Assembly: GCA_004154925.1 (NCBI GenBank)
Contig: QJNS01000006.1
Span: forward strand, 248,001-312,000
Direction: 5' to 3'
DNA from: Monosporascus cannonballus
Taxonomy: Eukaryota > Ascomycota > Sordariomycetes > Xylariales
Length of the DNA: 64,000 nucleotides
The translations under genes and the position numbers were made by a program. The stretch's first letter is position 1; the number at the start of each line of letters is the position of its first letter. Shown piece by piece: positions 25,966-37,179 of the stretch. The notes under the pieces were generated by a model. It worked only from the letters and a program-made list of their open reading frames with translations, was not told the DNA's origin and ran no database searches.

Positions 25966-27065
25966 TTATATAATCAATATTTAAAAATATATGTTAATTA
26001 AATTTTATAAATATTTGTTTTTAATACTTAAAATTTTCAAATTTATTCTTTCAATAAATAGCTTTTAGTTGTAATATTGAATCACAGAATGTATATATTT
26101 ATATTCCAAATTTAAATTATTATAATAGAGTAAAACAAATACTACGCTTATAATCATCTTCAGCAACTTAAAAATGCCTGGTTCCTATATTTATTAAAAG
26201 GTTTTTTTTCGCTATCAATGTATCTGTAAGTATATTATTACCATTTATTACTTTTTAACGTTTTTGTTGCTACGTTTTAATATTATTAATATAATAAAAT
26301 TTAGTTTTTTATTTCGATAAATCTTTTTCGTATTACTATATAATTTGATTATCCGTATTAATTAAAAACTATATCTTCTTAATTTCAGTTTATATAGATT
26401 TTAAAAAAAATGTTACAAGAATAGAAGTTTTCGTTTTAAAAAGACTTCTTTTTAAAATCTAGAATAAGTTCGTAACAGCGAAACTTCGGCTAAGATTCTT
26501 AGCCTTTTTATGTAATTTAAGAAATTCAAATAATCTGAAAATAAATTATAGAAATTATATAACTCTTCGATATATTTATTAATAAAAGATAGAATATATA
26601 GTAAATTCAATCTTTTATATAAATAATATATATAGAACTTCGCTTTTTACTTATTAATTTGAGTTTATCGCACAAAGTATTAACTTTTATTATTAATACA
26701 TTAAAACTTGTGTTTCGAATATTACCTATATTTTTATATAAATACATATAAGGTTCGATGTATTTTAATAATTCTTTACTTAAAAACTACTAAAGAAGTT
26801 GCAAAATAATTAAACTATAAACTTTATTATATTTATACAAATATTAATATACAATATCTATGAAAACCTATTAGTAAATCAAACTTTCGTTATTAATTAA
26901 TAAATATTTAATAATTATATTAAACATTTTAATGTTTTATTGATAAAGTTTCTTAATTAATTATTAATATAATATCTTTAATAATGTAATTGTTAAACGG
27001 TTTGTTTGTTTTTAAAAACAGCTTATTTTATAAAAATACTATTAAAGTTTAAGAATTTAAAGTTA
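25966..27065. other. Old AT-rich sequence, nothing recognised
   Basis: About 1.1 kb of A/T-rich sequence with low CG. No ORF above background, no repeats recognised, no protein motif. Together with 17,590-19,053 it is the older DNA into which D inserted. Confidence 0.6.
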
Positions 27066-27195
27066 AAATATTAAGAAAAGAAAAGAAAAGAAATAGTATA
27101 AAGAATATACAAAAGTAAAACAAAGAGGAAAAAAGAAAAAAGAACAGAAAAAAGGAAGAAAAACGAAAAAAGAGAAAAAAAAGAAAAAGGAAAAA
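27066..27195 (+). repeat. Long A/G-rich tract
   Basis: About 130 bases that are almost entirely A and G, beginning with GAAAA repeats, with only a few pyrimidines. It precedes the gag relic and may correspond to the Lys/Glu-rich leader and coiled-coil coding part seen near 40,790-40,850 in element A, drifted to pure purine. Confidence 0.7.
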
Positions 27196-27239
27196 ACCAA
27201 AAAATAAAACGATGTATTTAACTAAAAGTTATATATTTT

Positions 27240-28390
27240 AATAATAAAAGTTCGAGTTTTAAAATAGAAAAGCACTAAAGTTTCTTAAGAATAGAAAACT
27301 TTGATTGAATTATCATTTAATACAAATTTGTTACGCAAAAATATAGTTTTGTTTTTTTACTTATTACAAAATGTTAAATTTTAAAAATAATAAAACAATT
27401 TTTGTTAAATGTGATAATAGATTTATAAATATTAACATATTTTGAATATAACCTAGACTTTATTTTAAATTTTATAAGCGTGTTTTAATGAGAAATTATC
27501 AAGAAAAATGTAGTTCAAAGTTATTTATAAAAGGACTTTTTAATAGTTCGAACTTTTTATAATAAAACCTTTTACAAAATTATTTTAATTGCTTTTAAAT
27601 TATAACGAAATATATTTTTGTAAACAGTATCGTTAATTTAAAAACAGTGCAAATATTATTTAATAACATTAATCAGAAATAATATACTGTTAATAATTTT
27701 ATTTCTTTTCGTTAAACCAAGTTAATTTTCAAATATACGACCGAATTTAATCGTTTAACAGTAATTTCGATTTTATTAAAAAATGCATTATTTTACTTTT
27801 GTTATAACGGCTTAAAATCTTAAGATTTAAAGGAATTATATAAAAAGTCTAAAAGAAGATTTTTTATAGTATATATCGATAAAGTTATTATAAATTAACC
27901 GACGTATTTTTAATCGACATTTTGAAAAAAAGAATTAGTAAATAAAATAACAATAAAAGCTTTAAAAACCAAATTGAAAAAGGTGAACCTTAAAAGAAAA
28001 CGCATATTATTTTAAAAACTCTTAAGAAAATAAGTTTAATATAAAATGTTTTAACTATAGCAAAAAAGGCATTTCAAAAGCGAATATCGTTTTTTTACTA
28101 AAAAGAACTCTAAAAAGGAAAAAAGCTTTTAACTTTAGAAAAAAAAACTTAAAACGGCCAAATACGAAACAAATAATGAAGCCGAAAAAGAGAAAAACAA
28201 ACGTAATTTAATCTTTTTCTAACTAGAATTTAAAATCGCTATAATTATCCAAAATTAAAACAATATTCTAAAAAACGAAGATTATCCTATCTGGCAGAAT
28301 TTCAAGATTAAGGTTTACAAACTCTATTTAAAATAAACGGCTTTTAAAAAAGCTAAAAAGCTAAAATACTATTGCTATCTCGATATATAA
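27240..28390 (+). pseudogene. gag: A/B-family gag relic, truncated
   Basis: Nucleotide similarity to gag of element A (about 41,090-42,170) can be followed by eye. A segment near 27,480-27,560 parallels the GRIREWFEPIL coding region of A, and 27,677-27,830 parallels 41,440-41,590. The zinc-knuckle coding stretch at 28,047-28,087 starts CFNYSKKG and has lost one base relative to B. The match ends abruptly at about 28,392 in TCGATATATAAAG, equivalent to about 42,165 in A, where an inverted LTR fragment begins. Lower CG content suggests it is older than A and B. Confidence 0.75.
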
Positions 28391-28394
28391 AGAG

Positions 28395-28640
28395 TATTCG
28401 AAATGAGGACTTAATTGCAGATAATAATAAGGAGAAAAATAATTTAATAATCTCTTTGTTCTTAGCATTTGCGAAGTTTTTCTATAAATAAAAAATAATA
28501 CTTTTAATTAACAGCTTAAATTGGTAACTAAAAAAGGACAATTAACTGAGTAGTTGTTTATAAAAAAGAAATTAATTTTTTTTTTCAAATATTTCTCTCT
28601 TTTAAATATGTTTGTCGTAAATTCTTATAATGTATGTAAC
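28395..28640 (-). repeat. Inverted A/B-family LTR fragment
   Basis: About 245 bases match the inner part of the B LTR as it reads on the plus strand at 10,330-10,580, that is, an LTR in minus orientation. It is fused to a plus-strand gag relic, so the two are not in the arrangement of an intact element. Both outer ends of the LTR are missing. Confidence 0.7.
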
Positions 28641-28727
28641 ATAGTTATCCATTACTTATACTACTTCAAAAAGTCTAGAGCCTTAGCCGAGATTTAATAG
28701 TTTCGAATTTTTATTAAGCTTTAAATA

Positions 28728-29109
28728 TATAACATTTAAAAAGGTTAATCAATTATTAAACCTTAGTCGTATAAGTTTATATGAGCAAAAATATTGTGTA
28801 AATTTAAGCAATAAAATACGTTAATTATATTTCGTAATACCAAAGATATTTTCAATAACGAAATTGTGTTATAAGTTAGTGGTATTTAATTATAAATTTA
28901 ACAAATATATATATTTACACTACTTTATCCGCGGATTCTTAAAAAGATTAATAAGTTGACTTATTTATTTGCTGTTAATAAGTTATTAATTCGGCTTATT
29001 AAGTTATAATTAATAAGGTAGTAATTTATTACCTATTTTAATTTATTTAGTTTTTTTACTGTTTTTGTTATAACTTTTTCTGGATACCGTGGCTTATTTA
29101 ATCGTAATA
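28728..29109 (-). repeat. F-family LTR 1 (leftmost)
   Basis: About 382 bp. It aligns with the well-preserved solo F LTR (reverse complement of 52,155-52,488) through the conserved stretch ATTAAACCTTAGTCGTA and the segment TTTCGTAATACCAAAG. Strongly decayed, with little CG left. The following cgatt corresponds to the start of the interior. Confidence 0.85.
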
Positions 29110-32100
29110 CGATTTTTTTCTTAAAACTTTTATCTTTAAAACCATTTTTCTAGTACGTTTTTCTTTTTTTAATCATATCACATCGTATTTTTAATTATTA
29201 CTTTTATAAAATCTAGCAGCGTTATATTTTAGCTAATTTAATTGAAGTAAAGGTTTCGAAATTACACGGTTTATTTTAATTTTTTAAACCTTTGATTTAA
29301 AAACTATTAAAGAGAGTTTTTATACTATAAGAAATATATACGTCGTAGTTAGTCATATGATAAAATAAGTGTTTTTATTTTTATAATTAATTAATATATT
29401 ATAAAAGTTCGTTATTCAAAAAATTAATTAAATGTCGAAAAGGCTTTATTTATTTTTCTGGTTCTATTATTTTATTTTGGTCGTTAGCTATAATGATGCT
29501 AGGTTTAAGATGTTAAATTTATTGATCTTATTTTATAATTCTTAAAACGTATCTGATAATCTCAAGCGCGGTAAAACGGAAACGATAATAGAAGTTTAAG
29601 TTTTACGGGCATAGATATTATGAACTGAAGTTTTATTAATTCGTAATTTCTGTTTTTGCAGGATGTTAATTAGAATGCGATTTCTATTTCGTTATTATTG
29701 ATAAAGGTTCTTTAATAGATATTAGATAGTTATAAGGTTTTTTGTAGACTTTCAATAATTTTTAAACTTTAAATATTTCTTTTTATTTAAGTACTAAAAA
29801 ACGTATTTTTCTTTTTTATGTTAAAATATCTTTGATTTTATACACAAGTTTATGTTCAGTTTTTATAGCGTTTATTGCCTTTAAATCTTAATAATCTTTA
29901 TTGTTAAATTAAATAAAGAAAATATCAAAAGTATAATGAAATTGAAACTTTAATAAAGATTTTAATTAATAATTATTTTCTAAGAATTTTTAACAGATTT
30001 ATATAGATTAATTTATAGAAAAGTCTAATCTTCTATTATGTATTTTATTAAAATAGTTTTGATTACGAAATAAATCATTTTTCCTTTTAAAACGTTACTT
30101 ATTTTAATATTTTTAGTAATGATATTTACGTATTGAGTTTTCTACGCAATTTAGTTTTATTATTATATTTTAAAAATAATTATGTTAATTTTCTCGATAC
30201 AAGTATTTTTTTTAATATTAATACAAATGTTATATATATTACAGTATATGTTAAATATAAATTTAAAAATACAGTATATTGAACTAACTTACTCTGGTCG
30301 TAGTAATTAATAATATAAATTATATTTATAATATATAATGCATTAGTTTAATTATTGTGTTCGAAATTAACGTAATATTAGTAATAACGTTTTAGTATTT
30401 AATTAAATCGCTTTGTTTATTATTTCTTACAGGTTTATATATATAAAATATTTTATAATTTATATTAATTTTGTATTATAAAATTTTCTACACTTTTTAA
30501 ATTTACATAATCTTTTGTCGAAAATAATTTTATATTATAATTGTATAACTAAAAAACGTTTTTATAACCCATAACATTTAATTGATATTAATAATATTTT
30601 AATACAATAAAACATAAGTGAATTTTATAAATTCATTAATAATTACAAATGTATTATTGTAATATTTTTTGCTGTTAGGTTTAGAGATAACAAAGTTTAA
30701 TAATACAATTCATAATAATTAAATTCTATGCTTTTTCTAAAATAGTAACAATGATAACTTTTCGTCAGGCTTATATCGTTTTATATTGACTGTTTTATAA
30801 AAATTCTATATGTATTATATTTTTCAATTATTATATGTTTTTTAAACAAATATTAAACACTTTAAACCTATTTCATAGTTTTTAATATATTTTAATATGA
30901 TGTAATATATATTTATATTTAAGGTTCACTTTGATATCAGTTTTTATAGTTTACTATTAGACTTTTCAAATTTTTAATATATTTTAAAAATATATCGCAT
31001 ATTATTATAATTTGTTATACACGTAATTAAGTTTTTAAAACAAGATTGAAATATATTCAATCAATTTTAATTAATATTGTTTCGAAACTTAGTACCTTGT
31101 TTTAGATATTAACTTGATCGTTTTTTAAACTTTTGTATTAATAATAACAAAATTAAATTTGGTGAAAATTTCTTTATACCGTTTTTATTATTCCGTTAAT
31201 ACTTTAGTGGTAATAAAATAAATAAAAGTTAAGTATTATACTTAAATCTTAATATAATAAGAACGTCGAATTTTAAGAAAATTATAATAATAATGATAAA
31301 TTCCATATTGAAAATAACCCAAGTATATTTAGTCATTTTAAATTATGTAATAAAAATGCAATAATTTATAAGTTACTGGAATTATTTATTCTGCAATTAT
31401 TTTATTGAACGTATAATTTAAAATATGGCGTTTTAATTTAAAAATGCGTAGTATCTTATATTTAATTCATATTAATATATTAAAAACGTTATTATTATTT
31501 ATAAGCTTTATTTAAAATTCTTTTAATAAATTAAATAAAGATATAATAATTAACATATTTAACAATGCTTTAATTTTTTTAACTTTAATTAATGTTGGCT
31601 ATTTTGTATATATAAAGATTTTTAACATATATTTTAAATATTTCTTTGCATTAAATAATAATTTAATCTTTTATAGAATTTAAGGTTTTATTAAAGGTAC
31701 CTTTTATAAACTTTGACTTTCTAAAAATAAAAAGTTTTATCGAAATAATATATATTAAAAACGTTAACATATTTTCCAAAGATATAATCTATTATTCCTT
31801 AAAAAGCTATTAATACGTTTATAATTTTTATTTACGTCAATAAATATTTAAATTAGTTGTGGTCGATTTTAAAACAAAGTTTTAGTCGTATTTGTTCTAA
31901 ATGTTAAGTAAGTTCGATTTATTTTTAAAGTGAAATCTTATAAATTTTCGGGTTTTAAGAAAGCCGTTTTTAGTTTAAAAATTAAAAATAATCGTATTCG
32001 ATTTGAATTATAATATTGTTTCAATTATTAAAAATTTAATTATATATTATTTGTTTTACTTTTTTATATAAGAAAAATATATTATATTTTGTAAAAAGTT

Positions 32101-33876
32101 TAAAACGTCGAATATATCTTTACAACCGATGTTTTAAATATTTTGTAAAGTTAGTATATAGTTTTTGTTAAGGGTATAAAAAATGTAAAATTCGAAACTG
32201 TTATTCTAAAAAATTATGTATAATTTTATTCGATATATTTTAGTAACTCTATATTAAGTCTTTTTAAAAAATTGTATATATTTTTAACATTATAACAATA
32301 CTTTAATTAAACCTTTTAAAGTTTCGTATTACTGTTATAAATTGTTCTTTACTTCCTTACAGTCTATTTTAATTATAACAACATTATCTCCTATTTTCTA
32401 ATTTATATTTTTGAATAAACAATTATATTTATATTTGTTGTAATTTTCAATTAAACATTAAATTTTTGTTTCTTTTATATTTTATTTGTTTAAAAAGTGT
32501 AACGGGCAATTGATATAGTTAGTTCTTTATTGATTAAAACTCTATGTTAATATAATTATGGTTTTTTTAAGATTATACTACAACTACTAATAACCGATAT
32601 CGAAATATATTATTTGCTATTGTTCCTAATTACAAAGATTATGATAATTAATTTTATATTTAAGTTTTCTATTATCGTCAGCAGAACCTTCGTATTGAGT
32701 ATATATCACGTTAAGAGAGTTTATTTTATAATAATCTATGTTTATTAATTACGTTGAATAAAATATAACCTTTGTTTAATATTTCGTGTTTTATCAATAT
32801 CGTATATTAATATATTTTAATACATATATATAAAAGATATAGTTATTAATAATTGTTATTTTTAAATTTAAATCTTTCATTTTTGAAAATATATATTAAT
32901 TCTTTGAAGTTTTATTATTTTATAACTTTTATATAACTAACGTTCTTTTAATATCTTGTCGAATTTGCTGAACCCTTTTATTATTATTATATATAATATA
33001 TTAAGTTATTATATTTATTGGTTTTTTTCATGAACTTTGTTTTCGAATTAGCGTAAATACTTTTTATATTTTATAATTGTCTTTTTATTTAATAATTAAT
33101 TTTTCTATATGCTGTATTACGTTTTAATATATTAGATTCGTAATATTCTTTGTAGACTTTAGATCAAAATACGAATTTTGTTGTAATAATATCCCTTTTT
33201 TTAGATTCGTAATAGCTTTTTAGTAATGTTTTTTTACAGTATATTGGATTAAGTTTTTACAGATTGATAATTATATTAATCGTAAGAACAAAAATAGTTC
33301 TTTTGTTGGTATTATTGTTTTATTAATTCTATCAAGTTGTTTATTTGTCGATTTCTTTATAAGGTGATAATTCGAAAATATTAGTACTATTATTTCTTTA
33401 TTTTATTCTTCTGGTTTAATTAGAAAAATTAAATGCTTTAATAAATAAAAGTTCTTTAATTATTATATATAGAAAATTTTCGTCGTTTATACTATACGGT
33501 ATATATTCGACCTTATCGATGACAGATTTTAACGTAAGCTTTTTTTTTATTTTTAATATTTTTTAAACTATTTCTTTAATATCTACTCTTTTTTAACGCT
33601 TTTTAAGTTAGCTGTTTAGCTTTTCATACTTCGCGTTAAATCGTTTATCGAAATGACTTACATTTATATTAAATTGATATTATATTAATAATTTAATTAG
33701 TACTTTTTTATTATTATTCACGTACTTTTTAAATATTAAGATTTAGTTATTATATTAACGTTTTTTAAAAACCCTAGATTTATAAGCTTTATATTTTATT
33801 TTAGCGTAATGGAAACATTTAATTTAATGTTAATTTTGGTTTTAAGCAAATTTAGTTTTATAAGTTTTAATATTAT
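29110..33876 (-). pseudogene. F interior I1 (gag-pol), deeply decayed
   Basis: About 4.8 kb homologous to I2 and I3 along its length (for example 33,280-33,560 with 59,080-59,380). CG is rare and stops are dense in all frames. No catalytic motif can be read directly; identity rests on collinearity with I3. Shorter than I3 by about 1.2 kb, so deletions are likely. Confidence 0.7.
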
Positions 33877-34230
33877 TATAACGGCTAAAGACTTTAACTA
33901 CCTATTAAATCTAAGTTGTACCGATTTATATTAGCATATATATCTTATAAATTTAAGTAATAAATATAATAATTAGTTACGTTTCGTAATACCAAAAGCG
34001 TTTTTGATAACGAAATATTATTACACACTGATATTATTTAAGTTTATAGAAATAACGCTCCTATATATCTTAGTTTTAGTTTACTAACTTATTACTAGTA
34101 ACTTAGTAATCCGGCTTACTAGCTTAGTATTAGTATGTTGATAATCCGTTACGTAAATGAACCTCCTTAACTTTCTTAGTTACTTTTATTACGACCGTTT
34201 TTAGAGGCCGTAATTTGTTAAAACGTAATT
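33877..34230 (-). repeat. F-family LTR 2
   Basis: About 354 bp, begins TATAACGGCTAAAG (TGTGACGGCTAGG in the solo copy) and ends near CGTAATT. It serves both as the 5' end of I1 and the 3' end of I2. It contains short direct repeats of a CTTA-type motif at about 34,080-34,150. Confidence 0.85.
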
Positions 34231-35323
34231 CGATTTTCTTTTTCCTAAAAACGTTATCTTTAAAATTTCTTTTTCAGTAAGGTCTTTATTTTCTTAATTA
34301 TATTTAATTATATCTTAAAAAGCGGCTTTTATAACATCGATTAACGTTATGTTTTAATTAACATAATTAAAATAAAAGATATAAACATTATATTATATTT
34401 CTTTTAATTTTCACAACTTTATTTATAAAATAGCAAAAACGGTTTTTTATTCTATAAAATATATAGATTATAATCGATTATATAATAAAATAGACATGCT
34501 TATTTTTATAGTTATTATTATCCGAAGATTCGTCTTTTAAAACAGAATTAATTGTCGAAAATATTTGCTCCGATATGTTTACCCGGTTATCCGGTATTCG
34601 TTATTAATATTAGCAAAATCAAATATCAAACGACAAATTTGTTAATTATATTTTCTAATCCGTAAATAAATGTGATAACCTTAAAGCTTTAAAACGGAAA
34701 CTGTAATAAAAATTTATGTTTTTAAAAATATAAATATTATTAATTGTAATTTTATTAATTCGCAAACGCTGCTTTTATAAACCGTTAATTAAAATATTAA
34801 CTTATGTGTTTTAGTTATCAATAAGAACTTTTTAATAAATATTAAACATTCATAAATTTTTTCGCGAATCTGTAGTTATTTTCGAAATCCGAATAGTTTT
34901 TCTATTTAATTAAATATTTACAAAATTTATGCTTTGTTATATCGAAATTTTTCTTTACTTCGAAAATAATTTCATCCTTTATTTTCACATTACTTAGTTT
35001 TTTTATAAACTTTAATAATAATTGTTATTTATATAAATAAAAAATACAAAAAACCTAAAACATTTCCAGTTAATAATTATGATCTAAGATCTTCTTAACA
35101 ATTTTCTGTAAATCGATATATTTAATATCGAATTCTTATTAAATAGTTTTATTAAAATATTTTTTATGATAAAACAAATTGTTTTTTTAAAAAATCAATC
35201 TTTTTAATTTGTTTTAATTATAATATTTATTTATTTAATTATATAAAATCTTCATTTTTAGTTTTGTTTTTCCATATAATTATTTAAATTATTTCATGGT
35301 AAATACCGCCTTAATATTAATAG
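34231..35323 (-). pseudogene. F interior I2, left part (3' end of the element)
   Basis: Homologous to 54,605-55,750 of I3, that is, the 3' end of pol and the following spacer. It stops at the target site of element C (aatag at 35,319-35,323). Heavily decayed; no readable domain. Confidence 0.7.
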
Positions 35324-35529
35324 TGTAAGATAATGGAGAGCTGTGAGCTAGGTAAAGTGATCTCTAACTAGTTGTAAAGCAGATTCCAAAAAGTGAATGT
35401 ATTAGGTTACTTTTATTTAGCGTTTCCCATTAGTTGCCAAATAATAAATTTATATTAGTAAATAAATCGGTAACTAATCGGTAAGTAATCGGTTACCAGC
35501 TTTATCTTTATAAGGGCTATATTTTTATA
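35324..35529 (-). repeat. 3' LTR of element C
   Basis: 206 bp, same length as 49,759-49,964. Differences are C/T and G/A. A pyrimidine tract immediately inside (GCCCCTTTTAAG, 35,536-35,547) is the polypurine tract read on the minus strand. Confidence 0.95.
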
Positions 35530-35974
35530 ATTATTGCCCCTTTTAAGTTGTTAGTCCTTAATAATATTATTATTAATTTGATATAATGCGTTTTGCAAAT
35601 CTTGTTATATATATTTACCGATAATTCATCGTTATATTGTATTATAAGTAATTACCGTAATAATTAATACGTATTATATTGCATAATTAATTATGTTCCG
35701 CCCAATTCCTTATTATAATCCGTTTTTAATCTTATTTTATTTACCTTTTTTTCTTTTTCCTTTTTGCGCTTACATCTTTATTCCTTTTATGTACGCGTTC
35801 CGTTCGGTTTTCCTTTTTTCTTTATTTTTGTTTCGCCTTTTCCGTTTATTTTACGTATTATTTCCGTTCGCCATATTTTTTTTTCGTAAAAGGTTCCAAA
35901 AACAATAATATTTTAATATTAAAAAAAACTGGGATTTCCTTTAACGTTATCTCCTCAACGCCGATAATAAAATA

Positions 35975-36450
35975 AACATTAATCGTATTACGCGCAGTAA
36001 TAAGCCGTATTATATTTATGTAATATAACGTTAATTTAATTATCGTACGATTTACATTCAGATTTCGGGCGCTTTAAATTACGTCGTAACTAATTATTAT
36101 TATAAAATTTTTCGCGCAATAAATAATTATTTTTAATATTATTAATATCGTTATTTAATTTCCGTTCAAATTCCGATTATCCTTAGAAATACCGCCTAAA
36201 CGATTTTTTAATTCGGCATTAATAACTAGAAATTAATCGATAAGTTCGAAAATATTCGTATTACGGATATTTATTATAAATGTTCCAATATAATTACGGT
36301 CGGTCGTTCACTTAACGTTTTTCGTAAAGTTAAGTTCGCCTTTAATGCGATTATTATTTAAAAAAATCGTTTGCTTAATATAATTAAAATTAATTTCCAA
36401 TTATCCGTTATAATTGCAAAAATCCAGTTTTAACGTTATTTTATAAATTT
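35975..36450 (+). pseudogene. Antisense ORF relic of element C
   Basis: One plus-strand frame, opposite to gag-pol of C, runs for about 160 codons and its stops are TAA or TAG. The first part is Tyr-rich at Cys-like spacing (KPYYIYVI, then NYRTIYIQISGALNYVVTN). The rest reads RYLISVQIPIILRNTA, KLIDKFENIRITDIYYKCSN, VGRSLNVFRKVKFAFNAIII and NRLLNIIKINFQLSVIIAKI, which looks helical. Two further open plus-strand stretches flank it: 35,693-35,908 (71 codons, Phe-rich, probably a composition artefact) and 36,667-36,891 (74 codons, MPGKVITKPKYVKYFNNGAL). The latter may be a continuation in another frame. The position matches the antisense frames of A, B and F. Function unknown. Confidence 0.5.
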
Positions 36451-37179
36451 GCAAACTTAAAATTTTTTTATAAATATTACGGTCTTTTTTTTACTATTCC
36501 GCAATTAATTTTTAATTAGGTATAATTTTAAGGTATTCTTATAAATAAAGCAATTTTCGAAAATTATTATACTGTTACGCTTTCCGCCTATAACCATTTT
36601 CTGCCCGTTTTCCAACGCCTTAACGAAATCTTAATATTTATTAAAAACTATAATTAAAAAATAGCTTTGCCCGGTAAAGTTATTACAAAACCCAAATACG
36701 TTAAGTATTTCAACAACGGCGCTTTATTTCCGGTTAATAACAAATTATATTCCAATTACTTAAATCCTGCTTTTCGTAAATATAAAATATTCTTAAATTC
36801 CTTCCGGATTTTACGTTTAGGAAATTTAACAAACGTATTTATTTTTTGCCGTTATATGTTTTCCGATTACTTTTCGATATTTTTATATTAATTTTCTTAA
36901 TACGTTTACCAAAAATTAATTAACGTAAAGCTTAATAATTAAACGCAAAAATTTATTTTCGAAATAAAAGTTTAATTTTTTATACGTTATTTATAAATTT
37001 CCGATTAATATATAACAAAGTAATTATTCGTTAAAGGTTTAAAAATAATTATAAAATAAAATAATATTTTAATATTAATATTTTAATTTTACTTAAAATT
37101 ATGTTTTATAATTTTTATAATTATTAGGCAATTAATTTCTGATCGAGTTATTATTACTTTACGGTTTTTAGGTCGTCTT

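Noticed and set aside
35693..35908. 71-codon Phe-rich plus-strand ORF taken as a membrane protein
   Set aside because: It is the T-rich strand of a degraded spacer; hydrophobic runs arise from TTT/TTA composition alone.
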